A stretch of DNA of 64,000 bases from Pseudomonas sp. R76 (lineage in GTDB: Bacteria > Pseudomonadota > Gammaproteobacteria > Pseudomonadales > Pseudomonadaceae): contig NZ_CP019428.1 of the NCBI RefSeq assembly GCF_009834565.1, positions 4,030,001-4,094,000 on the forward strand, read 5' to 3'. Shown piece after piece: positions 33,323-43,940 of this stretch. Under the pieces are notes generated by a model that saw only the letters and a list, made by a program, of their open reading frames with translations, was not told where the DNA came from and did not search any database. The translations under genes were made by a program, and so were the position numbers. How positions within the stretch are numbered: the stretch's first letter is position 1; each line of letters begins with the position of its first letter.

Positions 33323-33340
33323 AGCAGCGGGCGTGCCAGC
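33323..33340 (-). promoter_or_regulatory. Sigma-54 promoter of the rtcB operon
   Basis: The minus strand reads TGGCACG-CCCG-CTGCT with GG (33337-33336) and GC (33325-33324) exactly 10 bases apart, matching the -24/-12 consensus. Transcription would start near 33312, about 40 nt before rtcB. The AT-rich region 33350-33480 between it and rtcR is the expected place for RtcR binding. Confidence 0.88.
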
Positions 33341-33486
33341 TTTTTCAAAAGCCTCACAAAAAAACTATAACTCATTGTTTAATCTATGTTTTTTATAGAT
33401 ATTCAGATTTAAATCTCGAAAACCGATGACAAGCGCACTCGCCCATTCATATCCTTGTATATCGTTACTTATCTTTTGGTCTAGCC

Positions 33487-35085
33487 ATGAAACACAAGTG
33501 CACCGTCGCCATCGGGTTTATCGGTTCCAAACTGGATCGCGTCGGCAAGGGCGCCAACCGCTGGAACCACTGGCGCCCCAGCGTCGGCCTGTGCCAGCAA
33601 GCAGACGTGCAGATTGACCGCCTGGAGCTGATCCACGACGTCGACGCCCGCGACGTCAGCCTCGCTGAACGGGTGCGCGCCGACATCCTGCAGATCTCAC
33701 CGCACACCGAAGTGCGCCTGCACGCAATGGCGCTGCACAACCCATGGGACTTCGAAGAGGTCTACGCCGCGCTGCACGATTTCACCACCGACTATGCCTT
33801 CAATACCGAGCACGAGGACTACCTCGTGCACATCACCACCGGCACCCACGTGGCGCAGATTTGCTGGTTCCTGCTGACCGAGGCCCGCAACCTGCCGGCG
33901 CGCCTGATCCAGACCGCCCCGGCACGGCGCGGCAATGACGCCGCGCGTGCCACCGGCACCCACACACTGATCGACCTCGACCTGTCGCGCTACGATCGCA
34001 TCGCTTCGCGCTTTGCCCACAAACGCCTGGAAGGCCTGGCGTTTCTCAAGTCGGGGATCGCCACGCGCAATGCCGCCTTCAACAGCTCCATCGAACAGAT
34101 CGAACGCGTGGCCGTGCGCTCCAAGGCGCCAATGCTGTTGATCGGCCCCACCGGCGCCGGCAAGTCATTCCTCGCCCGGCGCATCTACGAACTCAAGCGC
34201 AGCCGCCACCAGGTGCAAGGGCGATTTGTCGAAGTGAACTGCGCCACCCTGCGCGGCGACGGCGCGATGTCGGCGCTGTTCGGGCACATCAAGGGCGCCT
34301 TCACCGGCGCGCAAAACGCCCGCGACGGCCTGCTGCGCGCGGCGGATGGCGGCATGCTGTTTCTTGATGAAATCGGTGAGCTGGGGTTGGACGAGCAAGC
34401 CATGCTGCTCAAGGCCATCGAAGAAAAACGCTTCTACCCACTGGGCGCCGACCAGGAAGTGGCCAGCGACTTCCTGATCATCGCCGGCACCCACCGCGAC
34501 CTGCGTGGGCGCGTGGCCCAGGGGCTGTTTCGTGAAGACCTGTATGCACGTATCAACCTGTGGACCTTTGACCTGCCCGGCCTGGCGGGCCGCCGTGAGG
34601 ACATCGAACCCAACCTCGATTTCGAACTGGAGCGCCACGCCCGCGAACAAGGCCGCCGCGTGCGCTTCAACCTGGAGGCACGGCGCCGCTACCTGGCGTT
34701 CGCCTGTTCGAGTGAGGCCGCCTGGCTGGGTAATTTTCGTGAGTTGTCTGCTTCGATCACACGCATGGCGACGCTGGCCGACAGCGGGCGTATTGATGAG
34801 GCCCAGGCTGAACAGGAAATTCAACGCTTGCGCTACGCCTGGGGTTTGTCTGCGCCGCAGGCTGAATGGCAAGCCTTGGTGCCTGCGGACCTGGACCTGT
34901 TTGACCAGCTGCAACTGAAAGCGGTGATCGAGGTGTGCTTGCAGGCCGATAGCCTGTCGGATGCGGGTCGCCGGTTGTTCGGGGTTTCGCGCCAGGCCAA
35001 GGCGCAACCGAATGATGCGGATCGTCTGCGCAAGTATTTGGGGCGGTTTTCGATTGACTGGAAGCAGGTGGTGGCGCTGAAGTAA
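33487..35085 (+). CDS. rtcR: Sigma-54-dependent RNA-repair operon activator RtcR
   Basis: 532 residues. Residues 1-180 are the RtcR CARF-like sensor domain, thought to detect damaged RNA termini or cyclic nucleotides. Residues 185-420 are the AAA+ ATPase with Walker A GPTGAGKS at 220-227, the sigma-54 contact loop GAFTGA at 270-275 and Walker [11 protein letters not shown]. The C-terminal part has a DNA-binding helix-turn-helix-like segment ([17 protein letters not shown]). It is divergent from rtcB, whose sigma-54 promoter it should activate. The gene is followed by a T-run and a large repeat region. Confidence 0.95.
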   Translation: MKHKCTVAIGFIGSKLDRVGKGANRWNHWRPSVGLCQQADVQIDRLELIHDVDARDVSLAERVRADILQISPHTEVRLHAMALHNPWDFEEVYAALHDFTTDYAFNTEHEDYLVHITTGTHVAQICWFLLTEARNLPARLIQTAPARRGNDAARATGTHTLIDLDLSRYDRIASRFAHKRLEGLAFLKSGIATRNAAFNSSIEQIERVAVRSKAPMLLIGPTGAGKSFLARRIYELKRSRHQVQGRFVEVNCATLRGDGAMSALFGHIKGAFTGAQNARDGLLRAADGGMLFLDEIGELGLDEQAMLLKAIEEKRFYPLGADQEVASDFLIIAGTHRDLRGRVAQGLFREDLYARINLWTFDLPGLAGRREDIEPNLDFELERHAREQGRRVRFNLEARRRYLAFACSSEAAWLGNFRELSASITRMATLADSGRIDEAQAEQEIQRLRYAWGLSAPQAEWQALVPADLDLFDQLQLKAVIEVCLQADSLSDAGRRLFGVSRQAKAQPNDADRLRKYLGRFSIDWKQVVALK

Positions 35086-35102
35086 CGCTGGGTGTTTTTT
35101 TT

Positions 35103-35450
35103 GGGGGGCATAGCCGTTATTTGGGTGATGGCGGGTATTGGTTCCGCCCTTACGGCGGGTCACTTTGGAAAAGCCGGAATGCCGGCCCAGCCCAAAGTAA
35201 CCAAAGGGCTCTTGCCCCACCACTCGGCACCTCGCCTAGGCTCGGTGTGCCCTCACTCCGGCTTTGGAGCGGGGGCCGCCGCGATGGGCCATCCTTGGCC
35301 CAGCGCGGCTAAACCGGCGTCCTGCCGGTTTACCCCCGCTCCAAAGCCTGCGTTCGGCCAGCGTGGTTTAACGGGGCGCCTAAGATCAAAATCAAAAGCA
35401 GATCAAGATCAAAAGCAGAGCACGGCGGCCTAGTAGCCGACCTGAGTGGT
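35103..35450 (+). repeat. Left arm of large inverted repeat
   Basis: About 340 bp, roughly 80% alike by eye to the reverse complement of 35747-36087. Shared blocks include GGTTCCGC, GCGGGTCACTTT, GGAATGCCGGCCCAGC, CCACCACTCGGCACCTCGCC, GCGTTCGGCCAGCGTGGTT and GCCTAGTAGCCGACCTGAGT. Blocks between them are less conserved. Confidence 0.85.
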
Positions 35451-35516
35451 TGGATCAAAAGCACAGCAGAGGCGGCCTGACAGCCGACCTGATCTTGGAA
35501 GCTGAACTCAATCAAA

Positions 35517-35562
35517 TGTGGGAGCTGGCTTGCCTGCGATCGCAGGCAAGCCAGCTCCCACA
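35517..35562. repeat. Tight REP hairpin
   Basis: Two REP units of the TGTGGGAGCTGGCTTGCCTGCGA subtype abut directly, giving an almost perfect 46 bp palindrome without a spacer. Confidence 0.9.
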
Positions 35563-35605
35563 GAAAAGCAGAGCACAGAAGACTGGCGGCCGAACTCGGT
35601 TTAAT

Positions 35606-35694
35606 TGTGGGAGCGGGCTTGCTCGCGAAGGCGGTGGGTCAGTGACAGATGAATTGACTGACAAACCGCATTCGCGAGCAAGCCCGCTCCCACA
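35606..35694. repeat. REPIN (subtype GCGGGCTTGCTCGCGAA)
   Basis: Inverted REP pair with about 40 bp between, located in the spacer of the large inverted repeat. Confidence 0.9.
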
Positions 35695-35746
35695 TTTTGA
35701 ATCTCAGTACATCAGGTAGTTATGCTTTTGCTGTGCTTTTGCTTCT

Positions 35747-36087
35747 ACCACTCAGGTCGGCTACTAGGCCGCCGTGCTGTAGATCTTGATCTTGATCTTG
35801 ATCTGGGATCGCCCCATCAACCACGCTGGCCGAACGCAGGCTTGAAGCCGTGGGTAACCCGGCAGGACGCCGGGTTAGCCGCACTGGGCCATGGATGGCC
35901 CATTGCGGCGGCCCACGGATTCAAGCCTTCGTTCGGGCACACCGAGCCTAGGCGAGGTGCCGAGTGGTGGGGCGAGGACTTTTTGGTTACTTTTTGCTGG
36001 GCCGGCATTCCGGTCCCTCAAAAAGTGACCCGCTGTAAGAGCGGAACCATAAGCCGCCGTTACCGCAGCAACGGATATGCCCCCAAC
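35747..36087 (-). repeat. Right arm of large inverted repeat
   Basis: Reverse-complement partner of 35103-35450. It begins ACCACTCAGGTCGGCTACTA and ends near CGGATATGCCCCC. The core carries its own smaller palindrome around GGGCCATGGATGGCCC. Confidence 0.85.
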
Positions 36088-36167
36088 CAAAACCCAACGG
36101 AACTTTGCCAACAAATAACCGCCTGAATCCGGTAGGCTCACCCTTTTTATTCAAGGAGTTATTCCCC

Positions 36168-36449
36168 ATGGCCAAAGCCACCGCCCGTCACATCCTCGTT
36201 TCCACTGAAGACAAGTGCAACGAACTCAAAGCCCAGATCGAAGGCGGCGCCGATTTCGCAGAAGTCGCCAAAGCCAACTCCAGCTGCCCTTCCAGCCGTC
36301 AAGGCGGCGACCTCGGTTCGTTCGGCCCAGGCCAGATGGTTAAAGAATTCGACACCGTCGTCTTCAGCGCCCCGGTCAACACCGTACAAGGCCCGGTGAA
36401 AACCCAGTTCGGCTACCACCTGCTGGAAGTCACCAGCCGCCAGGACTGA
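36168..36449 (+). CDS. ppiC: Parvulin-type peptidyl-prolyl cis-trans isomerase (PpiC-like)
   Basis: 93 residues, a stand-alone parvulin domain without signal peptide, so cytoplasmic. It speeds cis-trans isomerisation at proline bonds. Motifs are ARHILVSTEDKCNELK at the start, CPSSRQGGDLGSFGPGQMVKEFD in the middle and GPVKTQFGYHLLEVT at the end, with the conserved His residues in RHI and YHL. AAGGAG lies 8 bp before the ATG. A strong hairpin follows. A second, similar gene lies at 50959. Confidence 0.93.
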   Translation: MAKATARHILVSTEDKCNELKAQIEGGADFAEVAKANSSCPSSRQGGDLGSFGPGQMVKEFDTVVFSAPVNTVQGPVKTQFGYHLLEVTSRQD

Positions 36450-36473
36450 TCCAGTCTGTGCTGATGCTATAAA

Positions 36474-36501
36474 CAACGGCCCGCCTCTTGGCGGGCCGTT
36501 G
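36474..36501 (+). terminator. Hairpin after ppiC
   Basis: Perfect 12 bp stem CAACGGCCCGCC / GGCGGGCCGTTG with TCTT loop, 24 bp after the ppiC stop. The following bases (TGCATG) are not a T-run, so it may need Rho or act as an mRNA-stabilising end. Confidence 0.65.
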
Positions 36502-36576
36502 TGCATGTGATGACTAGCGACGCTCAAGCCGTTAACGTACAAATCCCTGATCTTCACCCGGCGCTCAAGGCTGACA

Positions 36577-38439
36577 ATGCGATTGGCTTTTTCCACAACA
36601 TTCCTAAGCTCCGCCCTGGCCCTGCTGCTGGCCAGCACCGCCGTGAGCGCGGCCCCGCAGACCTACCTCACGGTCTACGGCGAACCGGCCAAATACCCCG
36701 CCGGCTTCACCCATTTCGACTACGCCAACCCCAACGCCCCCAAAGGCGGCAGCCTGCGCCGCTCGGCCATCGAGATCGGGCGTTTCGACCATGTGCTGCC
36801 CTATATCGACAAAGGCATCGGCGTCTCCCAGGTCGACGGCTGGCTCTACGCCCCGCTGGCCCAGCGTTCCCTGGATGAGCCCTATACCGTCTACGGCCTG
36901 GTCGCGGAAAAAATGGAACGCGCCGACGACGGCCTGTCGCTGCGCTTCTACCTGAACCCCAAGGCGCGCTTCGCCGACGGCACGCCAATCACCGCCGAAG
37001 ACGTGCGCTACAGCTTCGACCTGCTGATGACCCAAGGCAGCCTGCGCTTTCGCACCCTGTTCGCCGACGTCAAGCACGTCGAAGTCGAAGGCGAGCGCCA
37101 GGTGCGCTTCGATTTCTCCAGCAATGAAAACCGTACCCTGCCCCTGGATATCGCCACCCTGCCGGTGTTCCCCGAGCACTGGTGGAAAACCCGCGACTTC
37201 GCCAACGGCGGCGGCTACGAAGCCCCGCTGGGCAGCGGCCCGTACACGATCAGCAAGATCGACTCCGGCAGCACCATCACCTTTACCCGCGACCCCGACT
37301 GGTGGGGCAAGGACTTGCCCGTCAGCCGTGGCCTGTACAACTTCAATCACCTGAGCCTTGAGTACTTCGGCGACACCGAAGTGGCCCGCCAGGTGCTGCG
37401 CGGCGGCGCCTATGACTTCAACCGCGAGTTCTCCGCCACCGGCTATTCCATCGGCTACAACGGCCCGGCCCTCGACGATGGCCGCCTGCAACGTGCACAC
37501 CTGGCCAAAGAGATGCCGCAACCGGCCCAGGGCTATGTGTTCAACGTGCAAAAGCCGATGTTCAAGGACCGCCGTGTGCGCCAGGCCCTGGCGATGCTGT
37601 GGGACTTCGAGTGGGCCAACCGGCAGATGATGCGCAATCTGTACATCCGCCAGCAGAGCTACTTCTCCAACAGCCCGCTGGCGGCGAGCCAGTTGCCGAC
37701 GAAAGAGGAACTGGCGATTCTGGAGCCTCTGCGCGGGCAAGTCCCCGACGAAGTCTTCACCCAGGTGTTCAAGGCCCCGGTCACCGACGGCAGCGGCATG
37801 ATCCGCGACAAGCAGTTGCAAGCCCTGGCCCTGCTGGAAGAAGCCGGCTGGAAACCGGAGGGCGACAAGCTGGTGAATGCCCAGGGCGAACCGCTGGAGT
37901 TCACCTTCCTCAACGCCCAGGCGGGCCTGGAGCGGCTGTTACTGCCGTACAAGCGCAACCTGGCGCAAATCGGCATCACCTTGAATATCCGCCGCATCGA
38001 CTCCTCCCAGTACGTCAACCGCCTGATGACCCGTGACTACGACATGATCGTCACCGGCTTCCCGGTCACCACCTCGCCAGGCATGGAGCTGTACAACTAT
38101 TTCGGCTCCGCCGCCGCGTTCGACTCGGGCGCCAACAACTACATGGTGCTGCAGGACCCGGCCGTCGATACGCTGATCAAGGGCCTGGTCAAGGCCGACA
38201 CCCAGGCGCAGATGCTCACCTACGCCCACGCCCTGGACCGCGTGCTGCAATGGAATTACCTGTGGATTCCCAACTACTACCCGCCCGGCACCTCCGCCGC
38301 GTGGTGGAACCGCTTCGGCCGCCCGGCCATTGAGGCCAAGAACGACGAAGCGCTGGAAACCTGGTGGGAAATCAGCCCTACGCCCCTGACCAATGAGCAA
38401 ATGAACGCCGAGTTGAAAAAACGCGGAGGTACGCGCTGA
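36577..38439 (+). CDS. yejA: Extracellular solute-binding protein YejA (oligopeptide/microcin C-type ABC importer)
   Basis: 620 residues. Signal peptide to about residue 26 (cleavage after VSA), then a class-C (SBP_bac_5) periplasmic binding protein with the family segments [14 protein letters not shown] near 48-61, [11 protein letters not shown] near 88, [17 protein letters not shown] and [20 protein letters not shown] near 315-335. YejA delivers peptides, including microcin C in enterics, to YejBEF. Start ATG 36577 has AAGG upstream. The gene overlaps yejB by one base. Confidence 0.93.
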   Translation: MRLAFSTTFLSSALALLLASTAVSAAPQTYLTVYGEPAKYPAGFTHFDYANPNAPKGGSLRRSAIEIGRFDHVLPYIDKGIGVSQVDGWLYAPLAQRSLDEPYTVYGLVAEKMERADDGLSLRFYLNPKARFADGTPITAEDVRYSFDLLMTQGSLRFRTLFADVKHVEVEGERQVRFDFSSNENRTLPLDIATLPVFPEHWWKTRDFANGGGYEAPLGSGPYTISKIDSGSTITFTRDPDWWGKDLPVSRGLYNFNHLSLEYFGDTEVARQVLRGGAYDFNREFSATGYSIGYNGPALDDGRLQRAHLAKEMPQPAQGYVFNVQKPMFKDRRVRQALAMLWDFEWANRQMMRNLYIRQQSYFSNSPLAASQLPTKEELAILEPLRGQVPDEVFTQVFKAPVTDGSGMIRDKQLQALALLEEAGWKPEGDKLVNAQGEPLEFTFLNAQAGLERLLLPYKRNLAQIGITLNIRRIDSSQYVNRLMTRDYDMIVTGFPVTTSPGMELYNYFGSAAAFDSGANNYMVLQDPAVDTLIKGLVKADTQAQMLTYAHALDRVLQWNYLWIPNYYPPGTSAAWWNRFGRPAIEAKNDEALETWWEISPTPLTNEQMNAELKKRGGTR

Positions 38440-39500
38440 TGTTTGCCTATATCGTGCGGCGCCTGCTGCTGATCATCCCGACGCTGGTGATCATCCTGCT
38501 GGTCAATTTCGTCATCGTCCAGGCCGCGCCTGGCGGCCCGGTGGAGCAAGCCATTGCCCACCTGCAAGGCATCGGCGGCGGTGGCGTCGGCGGTTCATCC
38601 GGCGAAGGCATCAGCAGCGGCTCGCGGGCCAGCCGTGGCCTGGACCCGAAGCTGATCAAAGACATCGAAAAACAATACGGCTTCGACAAGCCCGCCCCGG
38701 AACGCCTGTGGCTGATGCTCAAGAGCTATGCGCAACTGGATTTCGGCAACAGCTTCTTCCGCGGCAAAAGCGTGATCGACCTGATCCTGGAAAAGATGCC
38801 GGTGACCATTTCCCTCGGTTTATGGGCCACCTTGATTACCTACCTGGTGTCGATCCCGCTGGGCATTCGCAAGGCGGTGCGCCACGGCAGCAGCTTCGAT
38901 GTGTGGAGCAGCACCGCCATCGTCATCGGCTACGCAATGCCGGCGTTCCTGTTTGCGATGTTCCTGATTGTGGTATTCGCCGGTGGCACCTCGCTGAACT
39001 GGTTCCCGGTGCGCGGGCTGGTCTCGGAGAACTTCGACGAGCTGAGCACCGTGGGCAAGGTTGCCGATTACTTCTGGCACCTGGTGCTGCCGGTTACGGC
39101 GTTGGTGATCGGCGGGTTCGCCACGCTGACCATCCTCACCAAAAACTCGTTCTTGAATGAAATCACTCGCCAATACGTGGTCACCGCCCGCGCCAAGGGC
39201 TTGAGCGAACGCCGCGTGCTTTACGGCCATGTGTTCCGCAACGCGATGCTGCTGGTGATCTCGGGGATTCCCCAGGCCTTTATCAGCGTGTTTTTCGCCG
39301 GTTCCCTGCTGATCGAAGTGATCTTCTCCCTCGATGGCCTGGGCCGCATGAGCTATGAAGCCGCCGTGTCCCGCGACTATCCGGTGGTGTTCGGCTCGCT
39401 CTTTATCTTCACCTTGTTCGGCCTCTTGATAAAACTCATCGGCGACCTTTGCTACACCCTGGTGGACCCGCGTATCGACTTCGCCGCGAGGAACGCCTGA
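38439..39500 (+). CDS. yejB: ABC transporter permease YejB
   Basis: 353 residues. Six membrane segments, with a long periplasmic loop after the first (residues 35-100, including a Gly/Ser-rich stretch [19 protein letters not shown]). The DppB/OppB permease EAA loop appears near 250 ([20 protein letters not shown]). The start overlaps the yejA stop (TGATG) and the stop overlaps the yejE start in the same way, so the three are translationally coupled. It forms half of the peptide channel. Confidence 0.93.
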   Translation: MFAYIVRRLLLIIPTLVIILLVNFVIVQAAPGGPVEQAIAHLQGIGGGGVGGSSGEGISSGSRASRGLDPKLIKDIEKQYGFDKPAPERLWLMLKSYAQLDFGNSFFRGKSVIDLILEKMPVTISLGLWATLITYLVSIPLGIRKAVRHGSSFDVWSSTAIVIGYAMPAFLFAMFLIVVFAGGTSLNWFPVRGLVSENFDELSTVGKVADYFWHLVLPVTALVIGGFATLTILTKNSFLNEITRQYVVTARAKGLSERRVLYGHVFRNAMLLVISGIPQAFISVFFAGSLLIEVIFSLDGLGRMSYEAAVSRDYPVVFGSLFIFTLFGLLIKLIGDLCYTLVDPRIDFAARNA

Positions 39501-40522
39501 TGCTTAACTTGTCTCCGGTGGCACGTCGGCGTTTCGAGCGCTTCAAGAAAAACCGTCGCGGCTGGTGGTCGCTGTGGTTGTTTATCGGCCTGTTTATCCT
39601 GACCCTTGGCGGCGAGTTGATCGCCAATGACAAGCCCTTGGTGCTCAGCTTCAAGAACGAGCTGTATTTCCCGGTGTTCAAGCGTTACACCGAGCAGCAG
39701 TTCGGCGGGCAGCTGCCGTTCCAGGCCGACTACCGCAGTGACTACGTGCAAAAGCTGATCAAGCAGGACGGCGGCTGGATGCTGTTCCCGCCGATTCCGT
39801 TCAGCGATGACACGCCCAATTACGAACTGACCCGCCCTGCCCCCATCCCGCCCTCGGCGGTGAACTGGCTGGGCACCGACGACCAGTCACGGGATGTACT
39901 GGCGCGGGTGATCTTTGGCGCGCGGGTGTCGATCCTGTTCGCCCTGGCCCTCACCGCGATCAGCGCCGCCATCGGCATTGCCGCCGGCGCCTTGCAGGGT
40001 TACTACGGCGGCTGGGTGGATTTGCTCGGCCAGCGCATTCTGGAAGTGTGGTCCGGGTTGCCGGTGCTGTACCTGCTGATCATCTTGTCGGGCTTTGTCG
40101 AGCCGAACTTCTGGTGGCTGCTGGGGATCATGGCGCTGTTTTCCTGGCTGGCGCTGGTGGACGTGGTGCGCGCCGAGTTCCTGCGCGGGCGCAACCTGGA
40201 ATACGTCAAGGCCGCGCGTGCCCTGGGCCTGGGCGACGGCAAGATCATTCGCCGGCATATCCTGCCGAATGCCATGACCGCCACATTGAGTTACCTGCCG
40301 TTTATTTTGACCGGGGCGATTTCCACCTTGAGCGCCCTGGATTTCCTCGGCTTCGGCATGCCCGCCGGCAGCGCGTCGCTGGGCGAACTGATCGCCCAGG
40401 GCAAGCAGAACCTGCAAGCGCCATGGCTCGGCCTGACGGCGTTTTTCACCCTGGCGCTGATCCTGTCGCTGCTGGTCTTTATCGGCGAGGCATTACGTGA
40501 TGCCTTCGACCCACGTTCATGA
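39500..40522 (+). CDS. yejE: ABC transporter permease YejE
   Basis: 340 residues from the ATG that overlaps the yejB stop. OppC-type permease: an N-terminal membrane segment (WWSLWLFIGLFILTLGGELI), a large periplasmic loop typical of YejE with LPFQADYRSDYVQKLI, and the EAA loop EYVKAARALGLGDGKIIRRH near 235. It partners YejB in the inner membrane. Confidence 0.93.
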   Translation: MLNLSPVARRRFERFKKNRRGWWSLWLFIGLFILTLGGELIANDKPLVLSFKNELYFPVFKRYTEQQFGGQLPFQADYRSDYVQKLIKQDGGWMLFPPIPFSDDTPNYELTRPAPIPPSAVNWLGTDDQSRDVLARVIFGARVSILFALALTAISAAIGIAAGALQGYYGGWVDLLGQRILEVWSGLPVLYLLIILSGFVEPNFWWLLGIMALFSWLALVDVVRAEFLRGRNLEYVKAARALGLGDGKIIRRHILPNAMTATLSYLPFILTGAISTLSALDFLGFGMPAGSASLGELIAQGKQNLQAPWLGLTAFFTLALILSLLVFIGEALRDAFDPRS

Positions 40523-40532
40523 GTGACTGCAG

Positions 40533-42104
40533 ATGAACCTGATCGAAATCCGCGACCTCAGTGTCGCCTTCAGCGGCCAGACCGTGGTGCGCAACCTGAG
40601 CCTGGACGTGCGCCCCGGCGAATGCCTGGCGCTGGTCGGCGAGTCGGGCTCGGGCAAGTCGGTGACGGCCCATTCGATTCTGCAACTGCTGCCCGAAGCC
40701 GGCACGCAAACCACGGGCTCGGTGAAGTACCGCGGCCAGGAGTTGATCGGCGCGTCTGCCGCCACGTTGCAGAAGCTACGTGGCAACCGCATTGCGATGA
40801 TCTTCCAGGAGCCGATGACCTCGCTCAACCCGCTGCACAGCATCGAAAAGCAGATCGGCGAAACCCTGCTGTTGCACAAGGGCCTGGGCGGCAAAGCGGC
40901 GCAGGCGCGCATCCTCGAATTGCTCGAAATGGTGGGCATTCAGAAACCCCAGGAGCGGCTCAAGGCCTATCCGCACCAACTCTCCGGCGGCCAGCGCCAA
41001 CGGGTGATGATCGCCATGGCCCTGGCCTGTGAGCCGGAACTGTTGATCGCCGATGAGCCGACTACCGCGCTGGACGTGACCGTGCAGCGCAAGATCCTGT
41101 TGCTGCTCAAATCCTTGCAACAACGCCTGGGCATGTCGCTGCTGCTGATCAGCCACGACCTCAACCTGGTGCGCAGCATCGCCCAGCGCGTGTGCGTGAT
41201 GCGTGCCGGGGAAATTGTCGAGCAGGCCGACTGCCAGACGCTGTTCAACGCACCGCAACACCCTTACAGCCGCCTGCTGTTGGACGCCGAACCCGCCGGT
41301 GATGTGCTGTGCAGCGATGAGCGCGAGACGGTATTGCAGGTGGACGACCTGACTGTGCAATTCCCCCTCAGTGGCGGCCTGTTCCGGCGTAAAACCTACT
41401 TGCGCGCCGTCGACGGCATCAGCCTCAGCGTGCAGCGCGGCAAGACCTTGGGGATTGTCGGCGAGTCCGGCTCGGGCAAGTCGACCCTGGGCCAGGCGAT
41501 CCTGCGCCTGCTCGACTCCACCGGCAGCATTCGCTTTCAGGGCGAAGCCCTCGACCCGCTCAACAACCAGCAAATGCGCCCATGGCGCAAGCAGATGCAG
41601 GTGGTGTTCCAGGACCCTTATGGCAGCCTCAGCCCGCGCATGTCGGTCGAACAGATCATCAGCGAAGGCCTGGAAGTGCACGCGCCGTGCAGCCTGGCTG
41701 ACCGCGACGCGCAAGTGATCCAGGTGCTCAAGGACGTGGGCCTCGACCCCGACAGCCGCCACCGTTACCCCCATGAGTTTTCCGGTGGGCAACGCCAACG
41801 CATCGCCATCGCCCGCGCCCTGGTGCTCAAGCCGGCGCTGATGCTGCTGGATGAACCGACCTCGGCCCTGGATCGCACGGTGCAGAAACAAGTGGTGGCG
41901 CTGTTGCGTGAGTTGCAGGAAAAGTACGGCCTGACCTACCTGTTTATCAGCCATGACCTGGCCGTGGTGCGGGCCATGGCCCACGACATGATAGTGATCA
42001 AGGACGGCAAGGTGGTGGAACGCGGCGCGAGCCATGAGGTGTTTGAAGCGCCGCAGCACGCGTACACCAAAGAGCTGCTAGCAGCGGCGCACCTCCCTTT
42101 GTAG
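40533..42104 (+). CDS. yejF: Double ABC ATPase YejF
   Basis: 523 residues with two complete ATPase domains. Domain 1 has Walker [11 protein letters not shown] near 35-44 and signature LSGGQRQRV near 150. Domain 2 has [11 protein letters not shown] near 310 and [15 protein letters not shown] near 415, each followed by Walker B with DEPT. It powers the YejABE peptide importer. It starts 10 bp after yejE and closes the operon, with a REP element after it. Confidence 0.95.
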   Translation: MNLIEIRDLSVAFSGQTVVRNLSLDVRPGECLALVGESGSGKSVTAHSILQLLPEAGTQTTGSVKYRGQELIGASAATLQKLRGNRIAMIFQEPMTSLNPLHSIEKQIGETLLLHKGLGGKAAQARILELLEMVGIQKPQERLKAYPHQLSGGQRQRVMIAMALACEPELLIADEPTTALDVTVQRKILLLLKSLQQRLGMSLLLISHDLNLVRSIAQRVCVMRAGEIVEQADCQTLFNAPQHPYSRLLLDAEPAGDVLCSDERETVLQVDDLTVQFPLSGGLFRRKTYLRAVDGISLSVQRGKTLGIVGESGSGKSTLGQAILRLLDSTGSIRFQGEALDPLNNQQMRPWRKQMQVVFQDPYGSLSPRMSVEQIISEGLEVHAPCSLADRDAQVIQVLKDVGLDPDSRHRYPHEFSGGQRQRIAIARALVLKPALMLLDEPTSALDRTVQKQVVALLRELQEKYGLTYLFISHDLAVVRAMAHDMIVIKDGKVVERGASHEVFEAPQHAYTKELLAAAHLPL

Positions 42105-42115
42105 GCGCCGAGATT

Positions 42116-42222
42116 GTTCCCACGCTCTGCGCGGTAACACCGCCTGGGACGCTCCGCGTCCCGCACGCCAAGTGACGCAGAGCGTCACGGGAGGCGTTCC
42201 CACGCAGAGCGTGGGAACGATC
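42116..42222. repeat. REP element of the GTTCCCACGC(T/A)GAGCGTGGGAAC family
   Basis: Composed of GTTCCCACGCTCTGCG, an internal GTGACGCAGAGCGTCAC palindrome and GCAGAGCGTGGGAACGATC. The same family recurs at 51236-51292 and 54421-54528. It lies between yejF and the regulator gene. Confidence 0.85.
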
Positions 42223-42245
42223 ACCGTTCACAGGATTCGGCACGC

Positions 42246-43643
<1,398 letters not shown>

Positions 43644-43657
43644 TCTCTATAAAGAGA
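43644..43657. promoter_or_regulatory. Upstream activator palindrome 1
   Basis: TCTCT-ATAA-AGAGA, directly after the regulator stop codon and about 220 bp before the sigma-54 promoter. It shares arms and spacing with palindrome 2; together they are likely HbcR-like binding sites. Confidence 0.65.
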
Positions 43658-43685
43658 CACAAATCTCAATATCAAGACACTTTCA

Positions 43686-43774
43686 TGTGGGAGCTGGCTT
43701 GCCTGCGATAGCGGTCTGTCAGCCCACACACCTGCAACTGAAACACCGCCTTCGCAGGCAAGCCAGCTCCCACA
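43686..43774. repeat. REPIN (subtype GCTGGCTTGCCTGCGA) between activator sites
   Basis: Inverted REP pair inserted between the two TCTCT-N4-AGAGA palindromes upstream of the permease gene. Confidence 0.9.
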
Positions 43775-43789
43775 TTGAATCTTCATTTG

Positions 43790-43803
43790 TCTCTAAATAG
43801 AGA
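43790..43803. promoter_or_regulatory. Upstream activator palindrome 2
   Basis: TCTCT-AAAT-AGAGA, centred about 72 bp before the -24 element, a normal distance for an enhancer used by a sigma-54 activator. Confidence 0.7.
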
Positions 43804-43865
43804 TAAAATTCAAAGCCCTCGCTTAACTACACAATAATTTCCTTATATATCAATTGGTTAAACAG

Positions 43866-43883
43866 TTGGCACAGATCTCGCTA
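43866..43883 (+). promoter_or_regulatory. Sigma-54 promoter of the 3-hydroxybutyrate operon
   Basis: TTGGCACAGATCTCGCTA, with GG at 43868-43869 and GC at 43880-43881 spaced by 10 bases. Transcription would start near 43893, about 48 nt before the permease start codon. Confidence 0.85.
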
Positions 43884-43940
43884 TAGCCCCTCTCCAAAGC
43901 CTCACCCCACAAAAATAACAATTCGATCTGGAGACACACC

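Larger units (their letters stand above)
35086..36167. other. Gene-free 1.1 kb repeat region
   Basis: Between rtcR and the parvulin gene I see no credible gene; open frames here lack ribosome sites and lie in repeats. The region is built from a large inverted repeat (35103-35450 and 35747-36087) whose spacer contains one tight REP hairpin and one REPIN, plus short direct copies of GCGGCC...AGCCGACCTGA and CAAAAGCA motifs. Confidence 0.8.

Noticed and set aside
35722-36126. 134-codon plus-strand frame in the right arm of the large inverted repeat
   Set aside because: Lies entirely in repeat DNA, has no ribosome site and reads as low-complexity and repeat-derived text.
42116-42222. Intrinsic terminator after yejF
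   Set aside because: The hairpins belong to a dispersed REP family and have no T-run; they may affect transcript ends but are not a classical terminator.
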